Source: a virus
Direction: 5' to 3' (one strand)
Length of the DNA: 29,412 nt
Virus record (IMG/VR): IMGVR_UViG_3300012008_000024
Coordinates: 6,364-35,775 of that record
This document shows positions 1 through 7,175 of this stretch, piece after piece. The position numbers and the translations under genes were made by a program. The notes beneath the pieces were generated by a model. The model was not told where the DNA came from. It worked only from the letters and a program-made list of their open reading frames with translations, and did not search any database. Numbering within the stretch: position 1 is the first letter of the stretch; every line of letters starts with the position of its first letter.

Positions 1-363
1 CGGGCGGCCGCCACGACGTCGCTGCTGGTCACGGGCGCGATCGGCGCGAAGGCGGCGATACTCGCGAAGCAGCCGCTTGCCGACATCACCGCGAATACGC
101 TCGTCCGCGTATCTGGCGCGGTGTCGCGGATCGTGCTGAACGGCGGCCGCGAGACGATCGGCGCGTACGTCCGCGCGGATCGGGTCCGCTGGCGGCGGAT
201 CACATCGGCCGCGCCGTGCCCGTTCTGCGCGATGCTCGCCGGCCGCGGCGCGGTGTACAGCCAAGACTCGGTGAACTTCGAGGCCCACGACCACTGCTCA
301 TGTACCAGCGAGCCGGTCTTCGTTGCCGCGACCGGCGCTCCCGTGCGGCGGTTCAGGGGGTAG
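1..363 (+). CDS. MuF-like minor head protein, C-terminal part
   Basis: The gene is open at the left edge; the reading frame runs from base 1 to a TAG at 361-363, giving about 120 residues. The C-terminal half holds 'APCPFCAMLAGRG' followed by 'AHDHCSCTSEPVF', a Cys/His pattern (CxxC, then HxHCxC) typical of the end of MuF-like minor capsid or capsid-maturation proteins of actinobacterial phages. In that family the protein lies just after the portal and enters the procapsid; the position here, right before scaffold and capsid genes, agrees. The N-terminal part and any protease domain are outside the window, so maturation protease activity cannot be judged. Confidence 0.75.
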   Translation, partial: RAAATTSLLVTGAIGAKAAILAKQPLADITANTLVRVSGAVSRIVLNGGRETIGAYVRADRVRWRRITSAAPCPFCAMLAGRGAVYSQDSVNFEAHDHCSCTSEPVFVAATGAPVRRFRG

Positions 364-372
364 GAGGACGCG

Positions 373-420
373 ATGCCGCTGCACAAGGCTCGCGAGCGAA
401 CGAAGAAGCGCAAACGCTGA
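373..420 (+). CDS. Possible 15-residue basic peptide
   Basis: ATG to TGA encodes MPLHKARERTKKRKR, with AGGAGG 5 to 6 bases upstream (362-367), as good a ribosome site as any in the window. The peptide is almost all Arg, Lys and charged residues. It sits in the 150-base gap between the MuF-like gene and the scaffold start. I do not recognise it; it may be a real micro-protein or a chance reading frame behind a ribosome site. Confidence 0.3.
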   Translation: MPLHKARERTKKRKR

Positions 421-516
421 GCGCGCTCGTCCGTTCGGCGTTGTCCAGGGCACATAATGCCGACAAGGTCCGAAACGGGAGAGCGTCGAGTCCGAAAAGG
501 ACGTGAGGAGCAACGC

Positions 517-1116
517 GTGGCGAAGGTGAAGGACCCCACGACGGGAGAAGAGCGCGACGAGACCGAGGATGAGCGGAAAGCTCGTGAGGCAGCGGAGCAG
601 GCCGGCGAAGCGGAAGACGAAGAGCCCACCGACCCGGATGCTCGTGTCGCGTTCTGGAGGAAGCAGAGCAAGGGATGGGAGCGGAAGGCGAAGGCCGACA
701 AGGACACCATCAACACTCTGCGGACCCGGCTGCGGGATCTCGAACCAGCGGCGGCCAGGCTGAAGGAGATCGAGGACAAGAACAAGTCCGACGGTCAGAA
801 GGCCGACGAGGCGAAGAAGGCGGCAGAAGATCGTGCCGCGACCGCGGAGCGCGATCTGATGCGCCTCCGCGTGGCGATGCGCAAAGGTCTGACCGATGCG
901 CAGGCGAAGCGCCTCGTGGGTGCCACCGAAGCGGAGCTCGAGACCGACGCCGACGAGCTCCTGAAGTCCTTCGTCAAGAGCGACGAGGAAGAGCCTGAGC
1001 CTGGCGTGACGCGCCGTCCGCGGGCGGCCCTGCGGCCGGGATCCGGCAATCGGACGCAAGAGCCCGAAGAGAGTGTCGACTCGATCGTTGAAAAGGCATA
1101 CGCCCGAAGGGGCTAA
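517..1116 (+). CDS. Phage scaffolding protein
   Basis: About 199 residues, very rich in Glu, Lys, Asp and Ala, with a long predicted coiled-coil (roughly residues 50 to 120, including the 'LRTRLRDLEPAAARLKEIED' heptads) and an acidic, disordered N terminus. This composition and the place directly before the major capsid gene are hallmarks of scaffolding proteins, which direct procapsid assembly and leave before DNA packaging. I chose GTG 517 because GTGAGGAG lies 6 bases upstream; an in-frame ATG at 457 would add 20 basic residues and has no comparable ribosome site. Function is inferred from composition and position, since scaffolds share little sequence. Confidence 0.75.
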   Translation: MAKVKDPTTGEERDETEDERKAREAAEQAGEAEDEEPTDPDARVAFWRKQSKGWERKAKADKDTINTLRTRLRDLEPAAARLKEIEDKNKSDGQKADEAKKAAEDRAATAERDLMRLRVAMRKGLTDAQAKRLVGATEAELETDADELLKSFVKSDEEEPEPGVTRRPRAALRPGSGNRTQEPEESVDSIVEKAYARRG

Positions 1117-1136
1117 CACCACCGCATAGCGATACC

Positions 1137-1152
1137 GACGCCGCACGGCGTC
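1137..1152 (+). other. Short perfect hairpin in scaffold-capsid gap
   Basis: GACGCC-GCAC-GGCGTC forms a 6-bp perfect stem with a 4-base loop in the 100-base gap between scaffold and capsid genes. No U-run follows, so it is not a standard intrinsic terminator. It could stabilise the capsid mRNA or be chance in GC-rich DNA. The rest of the gap holds the capsid ribosome site (AAGGAG, about 1200-1205). Confidence 0.3.
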
Positions 1153-1216
1153 CAGATCCATCCCGAAAAGGGAAAAGGAGCGTGACCGAATAAGGCACTA
1201 AGGAGCCTCTAAACCG

Positions 1217-2155
1217 ATGAACGCATTCCTCCAACCCGGTCGCATCGCAGCAGCAGCCCTCGGAGTCCTCCGTCGCGAGCTCATCCTCCCGCGGCTCGTC
1301 ACCCGACTCGGCGTGGCCGATTTCCGCGGCGCGCTGAACGACACGATCACCATCCGGGTCCCCTCGATCCTCGCGGCGCGCGACTACGAATGGCGGACCC
1401 GGAACGATCCGATCGTCGTCGACTTCATCGAGGAAGTCGGCATCCCCGTGGTGCTCGACAAGCACGTGTACAGCGCGATCGCTGTCACCGACGAAGAGCT
1501 CACCCTCGACATCGTCGACTTCACCACGCAGGTCCTGATGCCGCAGATGATCGCGGTCGCCGAGCGCCTCGAGACGCTCGTCGCCGAAGCGATCATCGGC
1601 GCGAGCTTCGGCCTTGCGGACGTGCAGTTCGTCGAAGGCACCGAGGACGGGTTCTACGACGCGCTCGTGGACGCCCGCAAGGAGCTCAACGACGCGAACG
1701 TCCCGGCCGAGGGCCGCGTGGCCCTCATCGGCTCGTCGATCGAGGCCGCCGGCCTCAAGGAAGAGTCGATCCGCGCGGCCGATCAGTCCGGGTCCACCGA
1801 CGCGCTGCGCAACGCGGTGCTCGGCCAGGTGGCCGGCTTCACCGTCGTGCAGTCGAACTCGGTCCCCGAGGAGTTCGGCGTCGCGTTCCACCGCACCGCG
1901 TTCGCCTTCGCGAACGTGGCCCCCGAGGTCCCGTCCGGGGCACCGTTCGGCGCCAGCAAGGCCGAGTCCGGCCTCGCGATGCGCTGGCTCCGCGACTACG
2001 ACACGGCGTACCTCCGCGACCGCTCGGTCGTGTCGGCCTTCGCGGGCGCATCCAGCGTCAACGACGGCCGCGACGGGGGCTCCGGTTCAGGAGCGAACGA
2101 CCTGAACGACACCAACGTCCGCGCGGTCAAGATCGCCTTCACCGCGTCGAGCTAA
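1217..2155 (+). CDS. Major capsid protein, P22 coat-like HK97 fold
   Basis: 312 residues. The sequence begins 'MNAFLQPGRIAAAALGVLRR' and continues with 'GDTITIRVP'-like strand content ('ALNDTITIRVPSILAARDY') and a helix around residues 80 to 130 ('AVTDEELTLDIVDFTTQVL'), which resembles the P22-type coat protein family common in phages of high-GC bacteria. It forms the icosahedral shell. It follows the scaffold and precedes the head-tail connector, the normal order. The ATG start has AAGGAG about 12 bases upstream. The C terminus carries a Gly/Ser/Asp-rich loop (about residues 278 to 298) before a last strand. No protease-cleaved delta domain is evident, in line with a separate scaffold. Confidence 0.85.
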   Translation: MNAFLQPGRIAAAALGVLRRELILPRLVTRLGVADFRGALNDTITIRVPSILAARDYEWRTRNDPIVVDFIEEVGIPVVLDKHVYSAIAVTDEELTLDIVDFTTQVLMPQMIAVAERLETLVAEAIIGASFGLADVQFVEGTEDGFYDALVDARKELNDANVPAEGRVALIGSSIEAAGLKEESIRAADQSGSTDALRNAVLGQVAGFTVVQSNSVPEEFGVAFHRTAFAFANVAPEVPSGAPFGASKAESGLAMRWLRDYDTAYLRDRSVVSAFAGASSVNDGRDGGSGSGANDLNDTNVRAVKIAFTASS

Positions 2156-2161
2156 GCGAAC

Positions 2162-2661
2162 GTGCCCGTACTGCCGTCACTGGCAGACCTCGAGGAGCTG
2201 TCGGCCCGGCTCGGACTCACACTCGAGTCCGGGTCGGCCGACGCCCTCCGGGCACAAGCGGCCCTCGATGACGCATCCGCGCTCATCCGGGCCGAGGCCG
2301 GCGCCGGCTTCACCGACTGGGACATCGTTCCCGACAGCGGCGACAGCGGGCCGAACCCGATCCCCGACATCATCACCGCGATCGCGCTCGCGGCGGCCTA
2401 CCGCGCGTACCAGAACCCCCAGGGCGCGACCTCGGCCCAGGTGGGCGACGTCTCGGTCTCGTACGGCGGGACCGCGGGCGGCGGGTCGGTCTACCTCACG
2501 CGCGACGAGCGCAACGCGATCCGCCGGGCCGCCGGCCGCAGCTCCACGGGCTCCCGCTCGCGCTCACGTCCGACTACCTCCTGCCGCGCGACCCGCTGCT
2601 CGCCGACGTGAACATCGGCGGCGATCAGATCCCGCTCGGTCCCGCTCCGTGGGAGGAGTGA
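2162..2661 (+). CDS. Head-tail connector, frame broken by one base
   Basis: From GTG 2162 the frame encodes an adaptor-like helical protein ('LPSLADLEELSARLGLTL', 'AALDDASALIRAEAGAGF', 'AIALAAAYRAYQNPQG', 'SVYLTRDERNAIRRAAGR'), typical of the HK97 gp6-like head-tail connector family. After about 2530 this frame degenerates into Ser/Arg-rich sequence ending near 2611, whereas the -1 frame gives a natural tail ('LPLALTSDYLLPRDPLLADV' ... 'GPAPWEE') that stops at 2661, just where the next gene begins. One base appears to be missing in the GC-rich stretch 2522-2545. Restored length would be about 166 residues. The cause may be an assembly error or a real mutation; programmed frameshifting is not known for this family. 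Confidence 0.75.
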
Positions 2662-2663
2662 TC

Positions 2664-3317
2664 CTGAACGAAGCGGCCGCGATCATCCGGCTCTGCTACC
2701 CGCCGGCGGTCGGCGCGGGCGAGCCGAACGCTGAATGGCGGATCGATCATTTCGCTCGCCGTGTCTTGCCACGTCTGCTCGCGCAGCCGGAGCTGGACAT
2801 CTGGGTATGGGTCCACCCCCGTCATGCCGAGCGCGTCGGTGCGCTGGACGCGAGCGCTCGGACGTTCACGACTGATCCGATGGGTGTCGGAACGAAGCCG
2901 TTGCCCTGGGCCGCCGTACGCGGAATGCCGCGGTACCGCGATCAGGTGCTTCTTGGCTCGGACGATTACCTGGGACCAGAGTTCATGCGCACCGCCCGCA
3001 CCGCACTCGGCAGCTCGCCGCGCGGCCTGGTGACGTTTCAGCCCGGCCTGCTCGATCTGCCGACCGGCAAGGTCTATCTGATGCCGCCATACCGCGTGGA
3101 TCGGCCGTCGCCGATATGCGTGCTGCGGCAGGATCCGCGCGCGGCCAACTACACATGGGTGTGGGCGCTCTCGCATACGCGGTTGCACGAAGTCGCGAGG
3201 CCCGCGACGCTGATCCGCGATCGGATGCACGCACTGTTGGTGACGCACGCGTACAACGACTCGACTACCACGGCGCGTTATGGCGTTCGCGTTGTTCCGG
3301 GACCTTACTGGCTGTGA
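2664..3317 (+). CDS. Rhamnosyltransferase-like protein, copy A
   Basis: 217 residues, paralogous to the genes at 3314 and 4729. All three open with 'NEAAAIIRLCYPP' or 'NQAAAIIRLCYPP', contain 'DxWVWVHPRH', a 'RGMPRY/RGLPRYPVQ' segment, 'LLGSDD' followed by a helix, and end in a 'ALLxxHxxNDST' motif. The layout resembles the putative rhamnosyltransferase family (PF11316-like), in which an acidic DD motif follows a strand; this assignment is by eye. Copy A is shorter, lacking most of the 'VPHTGEY' segment of the others. Comparison with the paralogs puts the start at CTG 2664, with GGGAGGAG ending 5 bases upstream; a GTG at 2658 overlaps that ribosome site and is less likely. Substrate unknown. 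Confidence 0.6.
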   Translation: MNEAAAIIRLCYPPAVGAGEPNAEWRIDHFARRVLPRLLAQPELDIWVWVHPRHAERVGALDASARTFTTDPMGVGTKPLPWAAVRGMPRYRDQVLLGSDDYLGPEFMRTARTALGSSPRGLVTFQPGLLDLPTGKVYLMPPYRVDRPSPICVLRQDPRAANYTWVWALSHTRLHEVARPATLIRDRMHALLVTHAYNDSTTTARYGVRVVPGPYWL

Positions 3318-4045
3318 ATGAGGCCGCTGCCATCATCCGGCTCTGCTATCCGCCCGGCATTCCAGATGCCGAGTGGCGCTGGCGGTCGGACTGGTTCCGT
3401 GACGCGGTGCTCCCGCGCCTCTTTGACCAAGAGGATGCGGAGCTCGACGTGTGGGTCTGGGTCCATCCGCGTCACCGCGCTGAGATCGCGGCAATGGATG
3501 CGCGACTCCACACGTTCGACGTCGCCCAGACGCAGCCCTTCCGGCGCCACCCGATCAGCGGCATGGGCTATCCCTGGAGCGCGGTCCGGGGGTTACCGCG
3601 CTATCCGGTGCAGGTGCTCCTCGGGAGCGACGACCTGGTCTGTCCGCATTTTCTGCGGATCGCGTTGAACGAACTCGCGCGGCTGCCCCAGCCGCGGGCG
3701 CTCGTGCACTTCCAGCCGTTCAAGTACGACGTCGAGAACGGCAAGGTCTATGACTGCGGGATCAGCGTGCCCCATACGGGCGAGTACCGCTACCACAACA
3801 CGATGACCTCTATGTTCCTAGCCCTGCGCCAGCCGGTTGATGACGGTCGATACTCCTGGGTCTGGGCTCGTGGCCACACGAAGCTGTACCAACTCGCGGA
3901 TCAGGTCCAGCTCGTACCCGAGGGTCATGCCCTGCTCTCGGTCCACCGATGGAACGACTCCACCAAGATCACCCGAGCCGACAAGCCGCTGCCCGCAGTC
4001 GATTGGCTCGGTTCGGTGCGGCGGGCGACTGCGCGGGCGGCATGA
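3314..4045 (+). CDS. Rhamnosyltransferase-like protein, copy B
   Basis: 243 residues from GTG 3314, overlapping the previous stop (GTGA). Motifs: 'AAAIIRLCYPPGIPDAEW' (N terminus), 'ELDVWVWVHPRHRAEI', 'GLPRYPVQVLLGSDDLVCP' (probable nucleotide-sugar site with SDD), 'VYDCGISVPHTGEYRYHN', 'WVWARGHTKLY' and 'ALLSVHRWNDSTKIT'. It is closest to copy C at 4729; A, B and C look like products of tandem duplication. If the transferase assignment is right, it moves a sugar from a nucleotide donor onto a virion protein or a host surface glycan. The position inside the head-tail module favours virion decoration, but this is inference. Confidence 0.6.
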   Translation: MNEAAAIIRLCYPPGIPDAEWRWRSDWFRDAVLPRLFDQEDAELDVWVWVHPRHRAEIAAMDARLHTFDVAQTQPFRRHPISGMGYPWSAVRGLPRYPVQVLLGSDDLVCPHFLRIALNELARLPQPRALVHFQPFKYDVENGKVYDCGISVPHTGEYRYHNTMTSMFLALRQPVDDGRYSWVWARGHTKLYQLADQVQLVPEGHALLSVHRWNDSTKITRADKPLPAVDWLGSVRRATARAA

Positions 4046-4732
4046 TCGGACATCGTCTACCCGCTCATCCGCAGCGGCTCGCGAATCGACGACGCCGAGC
4101 TGCGCTACAGCCTGCGCAGCGTCGTCCAGAACGTCCGGCTCCCGCTCGGCCAGGTCTACCTGTTCGGCCATCGACCGCGGTGGATCCACGACGTCGTCCA
4201 TGTGTCGATGGAGGACAAGGCGGACAAGGCGATGAACCTGCGCGAGAAGTATCTGCGGATGACCACGATGCCCGAACTGAGCGACCCGTTCCTCCTGCTG
4301 GACGATGACCACCTGTTCCTCAGGCCGGCGAGCGAGATCCCGGTGCACACCCGCGGGATGCTCGCGGACTACCAGAAGGAGTTCCGCTCGACGTCGTATG
4401 GCCGCTATCTCGCGACGACGTACCGGCAGCTCGTCAAGGAGAAGCTGCCGCTGCGGAACTACCAGATCCACTACCCGATGCTGATCCGAAAGCCCATTCT
4501 CGCGCGGGCTGTCGCCATGATGACCGGCCCGATGGTGATGGGGAGTCTGTACGGGAACATCGTCGATGGCGAGACCGTCGAGATCACACACGATTTCCGG
4601 ATCCGCCGCTCGGAGCACTTCAGCGCCCTGCAGGACGGCGCGTTCCTGAGCTTCCCGCCGATCCTGCGACCCGAGTGGGTCACGTTCCTGGCCTCGCGGT
4701 TCCCCGAGCCGAGCCGTTGGGAGGCCGCGTGA
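4042..4732 (+). CDS. Stealth-like sugar transferase, frame shifted after start
   Basis: The main frame reads 'DIVYPLIRSGSRIDDAELRY' and 'SLRSVVQNVRLPLGQVYLFG', then 'PFLLLDDDHLFLRPASEIP' near residue 86. These match the conserved regions of Stealth-type sugar-phosphate transferases and their phage relatives: DIVY start, ELRYSLRS block, and an acidic DDD patch. The frame has no start codon before GTG 4202 because a TGA lies at 4043. ATG 4042, overlapping the previous stop (ATGA), would read M-I-D-I-V-Y if one G were removed from the GG at 4048-4049. So a one-base insertion right after the start is the simplest reading; otherwise a 176-residue product from 4202 lacks the first conserved block. 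Acceptor and donor unknown. Confidence 0.6.
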
Positions 4733-4782
4733 ATCAGGCCGCCGCCATCATTCGGGTGAATCAGGCCGCCGCCATCATTCGG
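4729..4782 (+). repeat. Perfect 27-bp tandem duplication at gene start
   Basis: The 27 bases beginning GTGAATCAGGCC occur twice in a row (4729-4755 and 4756-4782) with no mismatch. They encode VNQAAAIIR twice and keep the frame, duplicating the start codon of the copy C transferase gene. Confidence 0.95.
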
Positions 4783-5469
4783 CTCTGCTACCCCCCCGGC
4801 ATCGGTGACCAGGCCGAGATCGCATGGCGGTTCGGCTGGTTCCGCTCGGATGTGCTGCCTCGGATCTTTCAGCAGCAAGATGCCGAGTGCGACGTGTGGG
4901 TCTGGGTCCATCCACGTCACAAAGCCGAGATCGAGGCGATGGATCCGCGCATCCGTACGTTCACGGTCCGCGACTCGAAGCGGCTGATCCGGCATCCGAT
5001 TCGGAATGCGCACCCGTGGGGCTCGGTCCACGGACTGCCGCGTTACCCCGTGCAGCTGCTGTTCGGCAGCGATGACCTGATCGGGCCGCAGTTCCTCTCG
5101 ACCGCGCTCGCGACGCTCGCCGCGATGCGCGCGCCGCGCGCACTGGTCCACTTCCAGCCGTACAAGTTCGATGTCGCCACGCGGCAGGTGTACGACTGCG
5201 GCATCTCGGTCCCGCACACCGGCGAATACCACTACCGCAACGACATGCCGTCGATGTTCCAGGCGTTTCGCCAGCCGGTGACGGACTCGCGCTACACGTG
5301 GGTCTGGGCGCGCGGTCACACCCGGATGCATACGGTCGCCGACGAGGTCGCGCTCGTGCCGGCGGGCCACTGCCTGTTGTCGGTGCACCGCTACAACGAC
5401 TCGACGAAGATCACGGGGGCAGATGCGCCGCTTCCGGACCGGCGGCCCGATTGGCTGGTGGCGGCGTGA
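4729..5469 (+). CDS. Rhamnosyltransferase-like protein, copy C
   Basis: 246 residues from GTG 4729, overlapping the upstream stop. It shares 'AAAIIRLCYPPGIGDQ', 'DVWVWVHPRHKAEIEAMDPR', 'GLPRYPVQLLFGSDDLIGP', 'VYDCGISVPHTGEYHYRN', 'YTWVWARGHTRMH' and 'HCLLSVHRYNDSTKIT' with copy B. The first nine codons are exactly duplicated in tandem, so both copies of the GTG (4729 and 4756) are usable starts; GGGAGG lies upstream of the first. The same uncertain rhamnosyltransferase-like assignment applies. It is the last gene of the inserted cassette before the structural order resumes with the stopper. Confidence 0.6.
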   Translation: MNQAAAIIRVNQAAAIIRLCYPPGIGDQAEIAWRFGWFRSDVLPRIFQQQDAECDVWVWVHPRHKAEIEAMDPRIRTFTVRDSKRLIRHPIRNAHPWGSVHGLPRYPVQLLFGSDDLIGPQFLSTALATLAAMRAPRALVHFQPYKFDVATRQVYDCGISVPHTGEYHYRNDMPSMFQAFRQPVTDSRYTWVWARGHTRMHTVADEVALVPAGHCLLSVHRYNDSTKITGADAPLPDRRPDWLVAA

Positions 5470-5554
5470 TGACGAGTCGACGCGCGCGTCGGCTGTTGAC
5501 CGTCGGTCGTTGGCGGACGGGGCGCTCGTGCTCCAACCGGCCGCACCGCAGAGG

Positions 5555-5911
5555 GTGGCGGTGCCACTCGTGATTCCGATTTCCACGACCACTATCACGG
5601 TCTGGCGCGCCGCTGCCGACTCCGGCGAAGAGACGCGCGACCCGTACGACAGCGGGCAGCCCGCCGACGAGGCGGTCTACGAGCGCATCCGGGCCAACAT
5701 CGCGTCCCCGTCCGGCCGTGAGCGCAACACCGGCGGCTCGCAGGAGGTCGTCGAATTCGCGCTCGACTGCGACCCGATCGGGCTGCTCCACACCGACCGG
5801 GTCGAGGACGCGAAAGGCCAGCAGTACCAGGTCGTCTGGATCGCGGCCCGCACCGGCTTCGGCCTCGACCACACCCGCGCGGGACTCCGGCTCGTGGAGG
5901 GGATCGCATGA
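5555..5911 (+). CDS. Head-tail stopper-like protein
   Basis: About 118 residues. It starts with a strand-rich stretch ('VPLVIPISTTTITVWRAA') and contains 'RANIASPSGRERNTGGSQEV', a pattern like the small beta-barrel head-closure (stopper) proteins that follow the connector in siphoviruses. The stop overlaps the next ATG (ATGA). The start is unsure: GTG 5555 or GTG 5561 sit behind a weak AGAGGG. Another reading is that the gene starts at ATG 5469, coupled to the previous stop by TGATG, and has lost one base before about 5540, because the frame upstream of 5555 continues as plausible protein ('DRRSLADGALVLQPAAPQRV'). Function is inferred from position and size. Confidence 0.6.
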   Translation: MAVPLVIPISTTTITVWRAAADSGEETRDPYDSGQPADEAVYERIRANIASPSGRERNTGGSQEVVEFALDCDPIGLLHTDRVEDAKGQQYQVVWIAARTGFGLDHTRAGLRLVEGIA

Positions 5912-6186
5912 GCGACCTGCGGATCGTGTTCCATCCCGATGCCGAGAAGGATCTGCGCCAGTCGGCGGCCGTCGCTCGGGCCCTCCGGGCCGTGGCGGAC
6001 AAGGTCCAGCGGAAGGTCCGCGCGCCGAAACACCTCACCCTGTCGACGCGCGCGGGGGTCGGGCGCCGCGGGGCGTTCGCTCAGGTGATCATGGCCGGCT
6101 CGGGGGCCCTGGCCGTGGAATTCGGCACGCGGACGAACGTCGCGATCGCCCCGCTCCGTCGTGCGCTGAGAGGAGGGATCCGCTGA
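5908..6186 (+). CDS. HK97 gp10-like tail completion protein
   Basis: 92 residues: 'MSDLRIVFHPDAEKDLRQS', a helix with many Arg and Ala, then 'RAGVGRRGAFAQVIMAG' and 'ALAVEFGTRTNVAIAPLRRA'. The C-terminal 'VEFGTR....PLRRAL' is the usual ending of HK97 gp10-like proteins ('xxEFGTxxxxxxPFLRPA'), which act at the head-tail joint. It is shorter than the usual 110 to 150 residues. It sits between stopper and tail terminator, the canonical place. Confidence 0.65.
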   Translation: MSDLRIVFHPDAEKDLRQSAAVARALRAVADKVQRKVRAPKHLTLSTRAGVGRRGAFAQVIMAGSGALAVEFGTRTNVAIAPLRRALRGGIR

Positions 6187-6202
6187 TGGTGGAACTGACG
6201 GC

Positions 6203-6595
6203 GTGTCCGTAGCCGAGCCGGTCACATGGGTCGACGTCGAGTCGGCGGTCCGCGAGTGGGCCCGCGACAGCGTCGGGTCCATCGACCGGCGCGTCTTCTT
6301 CGGGGCGAAGAACACCGCCGCGCGGCCGCAGCTCGTGCTGTTCCGGGTCGCCGGTCCAGACGACGCCTGCCTCATCCAGTTCGACGTCTGGGGTGGCACG
6401 AAGGCCGAGGCGGCGGCCGCGGCAGCCGAGCTCGCGACCGCCGCCGATGCGCTCACCCGCTACCGGCACGCGGGCGTGCTGCTGCACGACGCGACGGTCG
6501 ACTCGATCCACTGGGAGCCGGACGACACCGCGGCCACGACCCCGATCCCGCGCTACATCGTCGACGTGACCTTCACCGCGACCGCAGACAGCTAG
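6203..6595 (+). CDS. Tail terminator-like protein
   Basis: 130 residues from GTG 6203, the only start after an in-frame TGA at 6197. It contains 'VESAVREWARDSVGSIDRRV', 'PQLVLFRVAGPDDACLIQFD' and an Ala-rich helix 'KAEAAAAAAELATAADALTR', ending with a strand 'RYIVDVTFTATADS'. An N-terminal helix, central sheet and a helix before the last strand, placed directly upstream of the major tail gene, is the tail terminator pattern (lambda gpU position). The terminator caps the tail tube and joins it to the head. No strong ribosome site precedes the GTG. Confidence 0.6.
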   Translation: MSVAEPVTWVDVESAVREWARDSVGSIDRRVFFGAKNTAARPQLVLFRVAGPDDACLIQFDVWGGTKAEAAAAAAELATAADALTRYRHAGVLLHDATVDSIHWEPDDTAATTPIPRYIVDVTFTATADS

Positions 6596-6617
6596 AAACG
6601 AAAAGGAGCGCACGACA

Positions 6618-7172
6618 TTGGGCAATCCACTGGCAGTCCGGATCGGTCCGGGTAAGCTGCTCATCGCACCACTGGGCTCCACCGAGCCAGACGACCTCGC
6701 GACGGCCTGGGACAACGCCTGGACGGAGCTCGGCTACACCAAAGAGGGATCGAACTTCGTGTTCGATCAGACCTTCGAGAACGTCGAGGTCGCCGAGGAG
6801 CTCGATCCCGTGGCGATCATCCAGACCAAGCGCGACGGGACGGTGAACTTCGCCCTCGCCGAGATCACCGCCGACAACCTGTCCCGCGCGTTCAACGGTG
6901 GCGACGTCCAGAGCCCCGGCGGGCTGACGACCTTCGAGCCACCGTCGGTCGGCGACTTCGCCTACGTCATGCTCGGCTGGGAGTCGGACGACGTGCTCGA
7001 GCGCTGGATCTTCCGCAAGTCCCTCCAGGTCGGCAGCATCGATATGCCCCGCAAGAAGGGCGCGGAGAAGGCGGTCATCCCGTGCTCGTTCCGCTGCTCG
7101 AAGCCGGCGGACGCGCCCGCCTTCAAGGTGATCTTCGACGCGAACTACAGCGACTCTGGCGCCGGGTCCTAA
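6618..7172 (+). CDS. Major tail tube protein
   Basis: 184 residues from TTG 6618 with AAGGAG 9 bases upstream (6603-6608). It opens 'GNPLAVRIGPGKLLIAPLGS' and contains 'ELGYTKEGSNFVFDQTFENV' and 'EVAEELDPVAIIQTKRDGTV', matching the tube-protein pattern in which an early 'G..dpG....' loop is followed by 'vev.q....v......r..v.fel'. The protein polymerises into the tail tube. Place: after the terminator and before the tail chaperone, as expected. Use of TTG for so highly expressed a gene is slightly unusual but supported by the ribosome site. Confidence 0.75.
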   Translation: MGNPLAVRIGPGKLLIAPLGSTEPDDLATAWDNAWTELGYTKEGSNFVFDQTFENVEVAEELDPVAIIQTKRDGTVNFALAEITADNLSRAFNGGDVQSPGGLTTFEPPSVGDFAYVMLGWESDDVLERWIFRKSLQVGSIDMPRKKGAEKAVIPCSFRCSKPADAPAFKVIFDANYSDSGAGS

Positions 7173-7175
7173 GCC

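Noticed and set aside
298-1161. Minus-strand open frame of 287 residues over scaffold and MuF genes
   Set aside because: Composition is antisense to well-supported + strand genes and shows no domain pattern.
2268-3317. A long + frame that joins connector DNA to transferase copy A
   Set aside because: Its first 130 residues are Arg/Pro/Ala-rich out-of-frame sequence; only the part from 2664 matches the paralogs.
5466-5573. 35-residue Arg-rich frame between transferase copy C and the stopper
   Set aside because: Starts in good overlap position, but the sequence looks out of frame; more likely the broken start of the stopper gene.
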